Shown here piece by piece: positions 14,826 through 21,740 of a DNA stretch of 25,977 nt (positions are counted from its first letter, which is position 1; each line of letters opens with the position of its first letter). Origin of the DNA: Bacteroidaceae bacterium (GTDB taxonomy: Bacteria > Bacteroidota > Bacteroidia > Bacteroidales > Bacteroidaceae). Position numbers and translations under genes: made by a program. The stretch covers positions 1 to 25,977 of the forward strand of contig JAGBPB010000025.1 of the NCBI GenBank assembly GCA_017633615.1, in the 5' to 3' direction. The notes under the pieces were generated by a model. The model was given only the letters and a program-made list of their open reading frames with translations. It ran no database searches and was not told where the DNA came from.

Positions 14826-16223
14826 GTGAAAACAAACAGGATACTTAAATACACAGGCATTGGTTCAGCGGCCGCCGTCATCCTTATGATGGCAGCCGCT
14901 ACCATTGTTGAGAAGCTGTACGGTACAGAAACCGCATTCCGGCATTTCTATCACAGCCCGGTATTCATTGCACTCTGGGCCGTCACCGCAATATCAGGGG
15001 TATGGCTCATGATCAAACGCGGCACAATAAAGAAGCCCGCCACATTCTTCCTGCACATAGCATTCGTGCTTATACTGGCCGGCGCATTGATTACCCTGCT
15101 TACAGGCAAGAGCGGCAGCATGTACCTGCGCCGCGGTGAGACATCGGCAAATTGGTCATCGGACCAGGGATTCCGTCAGAAACTTCCTTTCAAACTGACG
15201 CTAAAGGATTTCAGCATTGAGTACTATCCCGGTACCAAGGATCCAAAAGACTACATCAGCAAGGTGGCTGTTACCGACAGCAATACCGGGGCTGCCACTG
15301 AGTACACCATATCCATGAACAACATACTCAAGTACGGAGGTTACCGTTTCTATCAGACCAGCTATGACTCAGACCTTAACGGAAGCGTATTCTCAGTGAG
15401 CCATGACCCCTGGGGCGTATCAGTGACCTACACAGGATACATCCTGCTGTTGCTCTCCATGATAGGGTTCTTCTTCCAGAAAAACTCCGGATTCCGTATG
15501 GCCCTGAAGGCCCGCAGCGAGGGATTCTCCAAGCCGGCAAGAACTGTCCTGCTGGTTCTGAACATACTGTTGTTCGGTTACCTGACCTTTATCATAGGCC
15601 GGAACTGGTACCGCTCCGGACACGGCCCGTTTGTAGGCACATACTCCGTGATGATGCTTATGGCCTGGCTTGTGACAGTGGCTATGGCAATGTTGCGCAA
15701 GCGCCTGCCCATTATCCAGCCGCTTGGCTTTGTACTGGCCGGATTCTCCATACTGGTGGCATCGCTCTCATTCTCTGACCCCGAGGCCAACCTTATGCCG
15801 GTGCTGCGCTCACCGTTCCTGAGCGTGCATGTGCTCTGCATGATGGTATCGTACACACTGTTCGGACTTGTAGCCCTGATAGGTGTGGTCGGGTTGATAA
15901 AACACAATGATGACACACGCTCCATGCTGCGCGACATGAGTCTGAGCATACTCTACCCCGCTGTATTCATGCTGACTACCGGCACATTCATCGGCGCCGT
16001 CTGGGCCAATATTTCATGGGGAAACTACTGGGGCTGGGATCCCAAGGAGACATGGGCGCTCATAACCATGCTGGTATATGCCGCAATGCTCCACAGCAGT
16101 ACCGTGTCCCGTTTTGCAAGGCCGCGTTTCTTCCACGCTTACGCAATCATAGCCTTCCTGACTGTACTTATCACATACTTTGGAGTCAATTTCCTGCTGG
16201 GAGGCATGCACTCCTACGCCTGA
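14826..16223 (+). CDS. ccsA: Cytochrome c maturation protein, ResB-like/CcsA fusion
   Basis: 465 residues. The N-terminal half (about 1-215) has a membrane helix pair, a periplasmic beta-domain ('GSMYLRRGET...LPFKLTLKDFSIEYYPGTKDPKDY...YQTSYD') and another helix: a short ResB-like part. The C-terminal half (about 235-465) is CcsA/CcmC-like: 'FVGTYSVMMLMAW', a His in 'LSVHVLCMMVSY' (external His), the heme-handling WWD motif WGNYWGWDPKET (398-409), and a last His in 'GGMHSYA'. The complex attaches heme to CxxCH motifs in the periplasm (system II), so its client is surely the di-heme protein encoded just upstream. The start is a GTG at 14826, 9 bases after the previous stop; no better ATG is nearby. 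Confidence 0.9.
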   Translation: MKTNRILKYTGIGSAAAVILMMAAATIVEKLYGTETAFRHFYHSPVFIALWAVTAISGVWLMIKRGTIKKPATFFLHIAFVLILAGALITLLTGKSGSMYLRRGETSANWSSDQGFRQKLPFKLTLKDFSIEYYPGTKDPKDYISKVAVTDSNTGAATEYTISMNNILKYGGYRFYQTSYDSDLNGSVFSVSHDPWGVSVTYTGYILLLLSMIGFFFQKNSGFRMALKARSEGFSKPARTVLLVLNILLFGYLTFIIGRNWYRSGHGPFVGTYSVMMLMAWLVTVAMAMLRKRLPIIQPLGFVLAGFSILVASLSFSDPEANLMPVLRSPFLSVHVLCMMVSYTLFGLVALIGVVGLIKHNDDTRSMLRDMSLSILYPAVFMLTTGTFIGAVWANISWGNYWGWDPKETWALITMLVYAAMLHSSTVSRFARPRFFHAYAIIAFLTVLITYFGVNFLLGGMHSYA

Positions 16224-16235
16224 CAAAATGATACA

Positions 16236-16260
16236 ATTGGGGACAGACCCCATTTGTAGT
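16236..16260. repeat. GGGG-ACAGA-CCCC hairpin
   Basis: TGGGG ACAGA CCCCA forms a 5-bp GC stem just after the ccsA stop. It has no T-run, so it is a poor terminator. The string resembles REP-like repeats of other bacteria, but I see only one copy here. Confidence 0.3.
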
Positions 16261-16282
16261 GTCTTTAACAAACTTTCATAAA

Positions 16283-16298
16283 ATATCGCTTGCGATAT
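16283..16298. promoter_or_regulatory. OhrR/MarR operator candidate 1
   Basis: ATATCGC-TT-GCGATAT is a perfect 16-base palindrome that overlaps the -33 TTG of the peroxidase promoter. Its core ATCGCTTGCGAT fits the same ATCGyNNrCGAT pattern as the second site 26 bases downstream. Likely bound by the OhrR-like regulator encoded two genes later in the same operon. Confidence 0.75.
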
Positions 16299-16319
16299 AA
16301 AATTAAAGCATTACATTTG
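16290..16319 (+). promoter_or_regulatory. Promoter of the gpx-ohrR-CDF operon
   Basis: TTG (16290-16292), a 19-base spacer, and TACATTTG followed by C (16312-16320): a perfect TAnnTTTG. Predicted transcription start near 16326, inside operator 2. Confidence 0.75.
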
Positions 16320-16320
16320 C

Positions 16321-16332
16321 ATCGTGAACGAT
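16321..16332. promoter_or_regulatory. OhrR/MarR operator candidate 2
   Basis: ATCGT-GA-ACGAT is a perfect palindrome placed directly after the -7 box, at the transcription start. It shares the ATCGyNNrCGAT core with site 1. Together they would cover the -33 box and the start site, a layout for full repression. Confidence 0.65.
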
Positions 16333-16368
16333 ATAAATAGCAAGTATAATATTAAGACCCAATGATAT

Positions 16369-16914
16369 ATGAAAAGGATTTTTGATTTCAAGGCCCAGAC
16401 CGGAAAGGGCGCAGAGCTGGATTTCTCTCAGCTTGAGGGTAAGGTACTCATGATTGTAAACACAGCCTCAAAGTGCGGTTTCACTCCGCAGTATGACGGG
16501 TTGGAGGCTCTTTACAAGAAGTACAAGGACCGGGATTTCATCATCATCGGTTTTCCCTGCGACCAGTTTGCACATCAGGAGCCGGGTACAGACGCGGAGA
16601 TAGAGGAATTTTGCCGCGTAAACCATGGAGTAACATTTCAACTGATGAAGAAGATTGATGTAAACGGAGCCAATGCGCACCCCATCTTTGAGTATCTCAA
16701 GGAGCAGGCTCCCACTGAGGAGTACAAAGGACTCAAGGCCAAGGCTGCGCAGAAACTCTTCAAGTCCATCAGTAAGAGTGTTGAGAAAGAGAGTGATATC
16801 ATGTGGAACTTTACTAAATTTCTGATTAGCCGTGATGGTACTGTTGTTAAGCGCTTTGCTCCTACTACAACCCCAGAGGAGATGGAAAAGGACATTCAGG
16901 AACTGCTCAAATGA
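16369..16914 (+). CDS. Glutathione peroxidase-family thiol peroxidase
   Basis: 181 residues, typical length, no signal peptide. It has the family motifs: peroxidatic Cys36 in 'NTASKCGFTPQY', 'FPCDQFAHQEPG' (with Gln70), Cys82 in 'EIEEFCRVNHGVTF', and Trp146-Asn147 in 'WNFTKFL', completing the Cys-Gln-Trp-Asn active site. It reduces hydrogen and organic peroxides. Non-selenium bacterial members generally use thioredoxin rather than glutathione. The stop overlaps the ATG of the OhrR-like gene (ATGA), and the promoter carries two palindromes suited to that regulator, so induction by organic peroxides is the likely mode of control. Cytoplasmic. Confidence 0.92.
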   Translation: MKRIFDFKAQTGKGAELDFSQLEGKVLMIVNTASKCGFTPQYDGLEALYKKYKDRDFIIIGFPCDQFAHQEPGTDAEIEEFCRVNHGVTFQLMKKIDVNGANAHPIFEYLKEQAPTEEYKGLKAKAAQKLFKSISKSVEKESDIMWNFTKFLISRDGTVVKRFAPTTTPEEMEKDIQELLK

Positions 16915-17348
16915 AAGAGGAATTCAAACTGGACAACCAACTCTGCTTCAGGCTCTACACGGCATCACGCCTGTTGACTCAGGCTTATCATCCGTTGCTG
17001 TCAGCGCACGGACTCACATATCCGCAGTATCTGGTACTGATGGTCCTATGGGAGTCCGACGCACAGCCGGTCAATGACATTGCGCGCAAACTCTATCTTG
17101 AGACCAACACGGTGACACCGTTGTTGCAGCGCATGGAAAAAGAGGGCATACTGACCCGCCGTCGCGGTGAAAAGGATGCCCGTCAGATGATTGTATCACT
17201 GACAAAAAAAGGCTGCGACCTGCAAAAAAAGCTGGCCGCAGTTCCTTTTACCGTTGGTAGCGCCGTTCTATGTGGCAGCGTTACACCGGAGACTGCTCCT
17301 ACATTATATCATATGCTTGACGATATCATAACCAAACTGAACAAATGA
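16911..17348 (+). CDS. OhrR-like MarR-family peroxide-sensing repressor
   Basis: 145 residues. The N-terminus 'LDNQLCFRLYTASRLL' places Cys12 where OhrR proteins carry the peroxide-reactive Cys. 'LTYPQYLVLMVLWE' (with Tyr37 and Tyr40) is the other OhrR-type signature. The winged helix follows ('DIARKLYLETNTVTPLLQRMEKEGILTRRRGEKDARQ'). Cys121, near the C-terminus, could form a disulfide as in two-Cys OhrR proteins of the Xanthomonas type. Oxidation of the Cys would release DNA and switch on the operon. It sits between the peroxidase and the metal transporter, overlapping both by 4 bases. Two matching palindromes stand at the operon promoter. Confidence 0.9.
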   Translation: MKEEFKLDNQLCFRLYTASRLLTQAYHPLLSAHGLTYPQYLVLMVLWESDAQPVNDIARKLYLETNTVTPLLQRMEKEGILTRRRGEKDARQMIVSLTKKGCDLQKKLAAVPFTVGSAVLCGSVTPETAPTLYHMLDDIITKLNK

Positions 17349-18448
17349 ACAGATCCAAACAAATCATACGCACCAGCGTAATAGGTATTGTTACTAATGT
17401 ACTCCTGGCTGCGTTCAAGGCCCTTGTCGGCTTGCTGGCGCACTCTGTTGCCATAGTGCTTGATGCCGTGAACAACCTGAGTGATGCGCTTTCAAGCGTC
17501 ATCACCATTATCGGCACCAAACTTTCAGAACGTCCTGCTGATAAGGAGCATCCGTTCGGTTATGGTCGCGTGGAGTACTTTACAGCAATAATCATATCGG
17601 CCATTGTACTCACCACCGGTATCACATCACTGGTTGAATCAGTCAAGAAAATCATCAATCCCACGCTGCCTGATTACACCACAATCACGCTGATTGTAAT
17701 CATAGCAGCCATCGTGACCAAACTGGTGCTGGGTTGGTATGTCCGCAAGCAGGGTCAAAAACTGGAGAGCGATGCGCTCATAGCCTCCGGAAGTGATGCG
17801 CTGTTTGACGCTGTAATCACATTGGCTACTTTGGTATCGGCCGGCATCATGCTTATATGGAATATGTCGCTGGACGGCTATCTGGGCGTGCTTATATCGG
17901 CTGTAATCATAAAGGCCGGTATAGAGATGCTTGCATCGCCTATAAACCAGCTGCTGGGTGCAAGCGTATCGGCCGAACTTACCCGTCAGATTAAGAGCGA
18001 GATTCTGGAGATGGAGGGCGTGCAGGGCGTGTATGACATCATCGTGCACGGTTACGGTCCCAACCTCAGTATAGGCTCACTGCATATCAGCGTGCCTGAC
18101 ACTATGGATGCTCACCAGATTCATGGCCTTACCAGAAAGATATCAGAGATGATGATGAGCCGTCACGGAATAGTCATGACGGTAGGGATCTACGCCAATG
18201 CTACCGGAAACAACCCGAATGCCGCCCTGCAGAAAGAGGTCATTCAGACCATCTCGCAACAGGAGCACGTAATCCAGGTACACGGCTTCTACTATTACGA
18301 GTCCGATAACCGCATATCGGTGGATGTGGTCCCCGATATGACCGTTACCGATGATCAGGCATTCATAAACTCACTAACAGAGAAACTCAAACCTATCCTC
18401 AAGGATCAGGAAATCACAATCGTTATAGATCACAATTACTGTGATTGA
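17345..18448 (+). CDS. Cation diffusion facilitator (CDF) metal transporter, possibly manganese type
   Basis: 367 residues. Six membrane helices (about 10-30, 33-57, 78-98, 112-131, 155-172, 176-195) precede a cytoplasmic C-terminal domain. The family motif HPFGYGRVEY lies at 69-78. The metal site would be N43-xxx-D47 in TM2 and D151-xxx-D155 in TM5. In zinc transporters such as YiiP/FieF, the TM5 pair begins with His. Replacement by Asp, with Asn in TM2, is the signature described for manganese CDFs (MntE type). I infer manganese, with iron or another metal possible. The C-terminal domain is longer than usual: a second ferredoxin-like stretch (about 290-367, 'ISQQEHVIQVHGFYYYESDNRISVDVV') follows the first. 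It overlaps the ohrR-like gene by 4 bases. Confidence 0.85.
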   Translation: MNRSKQIIRTSVIGIVTNVLLAAFKALVGLLAHSVAIVLDAVNNLSDALSSVITIIGTKLSERPADKEHPFGYGRVEYFTAIIISAIVLTTGITSLVESVKKIINPTLPDYTTITLIVIIAAIVTKLVLGWYVRKQGQKLESDALIASGSDALFDAVITLATLVSAGIMLIWNMSLDGYLGVLISAVIIKAGIEMLASPINQLLGASVSAELTRQIKSEILEMEGVQGVYDIIVHGYGPNLSIGSLHISVPDTMDAHQIHGLTRKISEMMMSRHGIVMTVGIYANATGNNPNAALQKEVIQTISQQEHVIQVHGFYYYESDNRISVDVVPDMTVTDDQAFINSLTEKLKPILKDQEITIVIDHNYCD

Positions 18449-18464
18449 TGTAAAAGTAGCACAA

Positions 18465-19835
18465 ATGGGCCGCATCCCTGTGTCATTTCACCCTTTGACT
18501 CTCTCTGACCGGGAGGCGATGCAGGCTGTGACTCTCCACGCCGGGCGCCGCAACTGCAATTATACCTTTGCCAATCTGTTAGGCTGGCAGTTCTGGTATA
18601 AAACAGAGGCGTGCGTGCTCCAGGAAGCAGTAGTGTTGCGTTACATTTATGAAGGGGAACGTGCCTATACGGTTTGTACGGCCGGCTATCTGACCGATGA
18701 ACTGGTTGATGCACTGCTGGCAGACAGTGGAGGTAAACTGACCATCTATGCCCTTGAGGACTCACAGGCACAGGCTCTCTCATCATTTAAAGCTGAAGTA
18801 AAGCCCATGCGTGACCTATATGATTACATATACCGCCGCACGTATCTGGCCATGCTGCAAGGCGGTCATCTGCAGGCCAAGCGCAACCATGTAAACCGTT
18901 TCAAGACCGATAATCCCAATTTTGAATACCGCCCGCTCATGCCGGAACTGTTTGATGAATGCCGAAGGCTTACAGAGATATGGCAGGGTGAGAAAGGTGC
19001 CAGTGAAACCATAGATGTTGAAAGGCAGGTTATGGAAAACATTTTCAGTAACTGGGAATCACTGGGTATGATTGGCGGCAGCATTTGGGTAAACGGCCAT
19101 ATGATTGCATTCAGTTACGGAGCGGCAGTCACCAATGATACATTTGATATCTGTGTAGAAAAGGCTGACCGCAACATTGAGGGTGCATTTGCCATCATAA
19201 ACCAGCAGTTTGCCAGCCATCTGCCCGAGCAATTCATCTACGTAAACCGTGAAGATGATATGGGCTTACCGGGCCTTAGAAAGGCTAAACTGTCATATCA
19301 CCCTGAAATTCTGCTGAGTTTCAATGTCGTACATATTGGAAAGCCGTACACGTTGCAAAGAATGACGTCGGCCGATGCACCGCTAACCATAGAGTGGATG
19401 GTGCGGGAATACGGCTTTGACCGTGCAAAGGTTGAGACCTGGGTGCGTGACCTGCACTTTAACTGGCCGCTGAGCATCAAGGCCGTTGATGATAACGGAA
19501 ACGTTATAGGTCTGCTCAATATGAGTGACTACCGCATTGAAGAGGAGACTCCACAGATTCTTGCCGATGCTCCAAAACTGCTGGCCAGCCTGAATGCCCG
19601 CCGCTATACCGCAGTATTCTCATTCATAGTAGCCCCGGAGTATCGCGGTACACGCCTCAACTACGATATGCTTATGTCCATCATGCCGGAACTAAAGGCT
19701 CGCTATGACTTTATCTTCATACCGGTAATGCACCGGCTCAAAACGCACGCATACTGGCAACGTTGGGGTGCCACCGAGTTCTATCGGGACTCAGAAAGTA
19801 TCTACTACAAACTGGGTCCGAAGGACTTTATTTGA
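18465..19835 (+). CDS. DUF2156 (lysyl-tRNA-transferase-like)/GNAT fusion protein
   Basis: 456 residues from the ATG at 18465. A GTG at 18441, overlapping the upstream stop, would add 8 residues and cannot be excluded. The first two thirds (to about 292) match DUF2156, the domain of phosphatidylglycerol lysyltransferase C-termini and stand-alone relatives: 'FHPLTLSDREAM', 'CNYTFANLLGWQFWYK', 'KRNHVNRFKTDNPNFEYR', 'YVNREDDMGLPGLRKAKLSYHP'. The last ~150 residues are a GNAT domain ('IEWMVREYGFDRAKVETWV', 'VFSFIVAPEYRGTRLNYDML'). Its CoA loop has RGTRLN in place of RGxGxG and may be weak or altered. There is no membrane part, so it is not the full MprF flippase. It ends convergent with glsB, overlapping it by 8 bases. 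Confidence 0.8.
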   Translation: MGRIPVSFHPLTLSDREAMQAVTLHAGRRNCNYTFANLLGWQFWYKTEACVLQEAVVLRYIYEGERAYTVCTAGYLTDELVDALLADSGGKLTIYALEDSQAQALSSFKAEVKPMRDLYDYIYRRTYLAMLQGGHLQAKRNHVNRFKTDNPNFEYRPLMPELFDECRRLTEIWQGEKGASETIDVERQVMENIFSNWESLGMIGGSIWVNGHMIAFSYGAAVTNDTFDICVEKADRNIEGAFAIINQQFASHLPEQFIYVNREDDMGLPGLRKAKLSYHPEILLSFNVVHIGKPYTLQRMTSADAPLTIEWMVREYGFDRAKVETWVRDLHFNWPLSIKAVDDNGNVIGLLNMSDYRIEEETPQILADAPKLLASLNARRYTAVFSFIVAPEYRGTRLNYDMLMSIMPELKARYDFIFIPVMHRLKTHAYWQRWGATEFYRDSESIYYKLGPKDFI

Positions 19836-20820
19836 ATTCTATCTCCGGAGTGATGAGGTCTGTGCGGCGGATGCGGCGGAATCGCGGCATCCGTTTTTCT
19901 ATGAAGGCTCTGACATGACGCTCTTTCTTTTCCAGATTAATCTCGCTGAAACGTATCATCAAACCGGTCTCAATAGCATCAGACAGTTCATCATTTACCG
20001 TGGAGCCGAATATCTTCATGGTCGATGAGGTGTTGATGTAAGAGTTGATCAGAGGCGGGATATTGGTGCCCAGACGGTGTACGGCATCCTTGAGGTTGCG
20101 GTAATCGGCCTTGAGGCGGTCATCACTAAGCAGCAGTTCAAGAATCCTGGGGTCTGTATCAGGAACCATTGCCTGATATGGACGCACCAGGCAGTCATTG
20201 TCAGGGAAATGTTTCTCAAGGAAATGCAGTATCAGTTCACGCGCAGCCTTGTCATAAGAGTTGTATATGGTCATCTTACCGAACAGATAGTCTATACCCG
20301 GGCTGCTCAGTACCACGCCCGTTATTCCGTCCCATAGATTATCAAGCGTAAAGAGTGATTTGCGTCCGGCAGCTGCAGTCTGATACTCGGGCCTTACGAA
20401 TGATCGGCCCAGCTCCATAGTATATGGAAGATAATCTTTGATAAACTTGTCAGTAAAATGATATAGATGTGATGATGTTACCTTGGGCTGTCCTTTCTCA
20501 TCAAAACCCGCATCAGTACCCAGGATATAGCGGTAACCGCCAATGATAGCCTGCGCATCAGGGTCCCATACTATTATCTGCTGATACGGCTTATCCATAA
20601 GGTCATACTCATCAAGATCCATTGACTTGCCTGAGCATCCGCCTGCAGCACGATAGGTAATCTCACGCAGACGCCCTATCTCACGTAGCGTATTGGGAGC
20701 ATTATGGCAATCTACCACATAGAGTTCATTACCACCCTTGTTTGTATCCATGAGCTTGCGCTCATCAGTAAGTTCAGCTTTTATAAGCTCCAATGCAACG
20801 GGTTCAATAATCTTTTCCAT
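19828..20820 (-). CDS. glsB: GlsB-like N-acyltransferase for glycine lipids (OlsB/hemolysin-like)
   Basis: 330 residues, no signal peptide. The OlsB-type acyltransferase core is recognisable: 'LREIGRLREITYRAAGGCSG' (about 45-64), 'IIGGYRYILG', 'YTMELGRSFVRPEYQ' (about 134-148) and 'LWDGITGVVLSSPGIDYLFGKMTIYNSYD'. In Bacteroides thetaiotaomicron the pair glsB-glsA makes glycine lipids: GlsB N-acylates glycine with a 3-hydroxy fatty acid, and GlsA then adds a second acyl chain. The gene follows glsA by 9 bases, so they form one operon with both steps. Its last codons overlap the end of the DUF2156-GNAT gene on the other strand. The remaining uncertainty is whether the amino acid is glycine here. 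Confidence 0.85.
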   Translation of the reverse strand: MEKIIEPVALELIKAELTDERKLMDTNKGGNELYVVDCHNAPNTLREIGRLREITYRAAGGCSGKSMDLDEYDLMDKPYQQIIVWDPDAQAIIGGYRYILGTDAGFDEKGQPKVTSSHLYHFTDKFIKDYLPYTMELGRSFVRPEYQTAAAGRKSLFTLDNLWDGITGVVLSSPGIDYLFGKMTIYNSYDKAARELILHFLEKHFPDNDCLVRPYQAMVPDTDPRILELLLSDDRLKADYRNLKDAVHRLGTNIPPLINSYINTSSTMKIFGSTVNDELSDAIETGLMIRFSEINLEKKERHVRAFIEKRMPRFRRIRRTDLITPEIEFK

Positions 20821-20829
20821 ATACTTGTA

Positions 20830-21615
20830 TTACAGTTTATACACTATATCCCTTACCAGATCAGTCCACTGGACAATGCTTTGGCTTTCATCAAACATGC
20901 TGATTGGCATTGTGTTACCAATTACTACTCTGTAGCTTTTACCGCGGGCGCGATACATCTCATCGGGCAGGAACAGCATTCCCAACGGAAAACGCAGTTT
21001 GAAGTATTTCTCCAGGCGGCCTATGCGGTAGAAACGGCGTGAGTTTGTACCTATGAAATGTATAGGTACTATGTCTCTGCCAGTTTCAATGCTCTTAACC
21101 AGAAAAGTCTTTTTCCAAGGCTGGTCCTGAATAACGCCATCAGTCTTTCTTGAAACCTTTCCGGCCGGCAAGACCAGGATATGGGCACTGCTGCTGAAAG
21201 CCTGGTCAATGTTGTCTTTCAGAGTGCGGCTCTGAATTCCTACCTTGCTTACGGGTACAATCATTGACTTAAGTCCCTGTATGTTGGTAAGGAAATCATT
21301 GCCCAGCATCATCACATCAGGGTTCTTTTGCCCTATAATGTGCAGTAGCGCCAGGCCGTCAACACCTCCCAACGGATGGTTTGATACAAATGTATAGGGA
21401 CCGCCTTCCGGAATACTGCCCTCAACTGTGATTGAAATATCCAGGTATTCCAGCGCTTTGGTGCAGAACTCAACACCGGTATAACCCTGAACAAAAAAGC
21501 CGTTGAGGTAATCCTGATGAATAAGATGCTTGAGATACCACGTGAGCAGACGCGGTGCCTTTCCGAATTTCTTTTTCAGGATAAGTTCAATGTCTATTCC
21601 TTGAGCATCATTCAT
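20830..21615 (-). CDS. glsA: GlsA-like O-acyltransferase for glycine lipids (PlsC/OlsA type)
   Basis: 261 residues. The PlsC-type acyltransferase motif is 'FVSNHPLGGVDGLALL' (about 76-91), with His80 and Asp86. Five residues separate them rather than the four of standard HX4D. A Gly-rich block 'HILVLPAGKVSRKTDG' follows (about 153-168), taking the place of the EGTR-like motif, then 'IVPIHFIGTNSRRFYRIGRL', a substrate-site stretch. Membrane-associated, with no clear transmembrane helix. It lies directly upstream of glsB and would transfer the second acyl chain onto the 3-hydroxyl of N-acyl glycine. The same family was once annotated as hemolysin or phospholipid acyltransferase. It has its own promoter. 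Confidence 0.85.
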   Translation of the reverse strand: MNDAQGIDIELILKKKFGKAPRLLTWYLKHLIHQDYLNGFFVQGYTGVEFCTKALEYLDISITVEGSIPEGGPYTFVSNHPLGGVDGLALLHIIGQKNPDVMMLGNDFLTNIQGLKSMIVPVSKVGIQSRTLKDNIDQAFSSSAHILVLPAGKVSRKTDGVIQDQPWKKTFLVKSIETGRDIVPIHFIGTNSRRFYRIGRLEKYFKLRFPLGMLFLPDEMYRARGKSYRVVIGNTMPISMFDESQSIVQWTDLVRDIVYKL

Positions 21616-21639
21616 TCTGTGGTGCGGTTTTAGGCATCA

Positions 21640-21671
21640 CAAAAATAGAATCTGCCGAATAAACAACCCAA
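21640..21671 (-). promoter_or_regulatory. Promoter of glsA-glsB
   Basis: On the minus strand TTG (21671-21669), a 21-base spacer, then TATTTTTG (21647-21640), a perfect TAnnTTTG, 25 bases before the ATG at 21615. Confidence 0.55.
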
Positions 21672-21740
21672 CTGCGTAGAAAATACAGAAAAACTGGCAA
21701 TAATGCGGCCTGCATGTAGAATGTGATTCTAAAAAGAGCG

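Noticed and set aside
16236..16260. GGGGACAGACCCC element as a REP/transposon relic
   Set aside because: Only one copy in the window and no transposase nearby; kept as a low-confidence hairpin only.
21718..21732. TAGAAT-GTG-ATTCTA inverted repeat after the symporter gene as a terminator
   Set aside because: Six-base AT-rich arms with no T-run on the minus strand; too weak to call.
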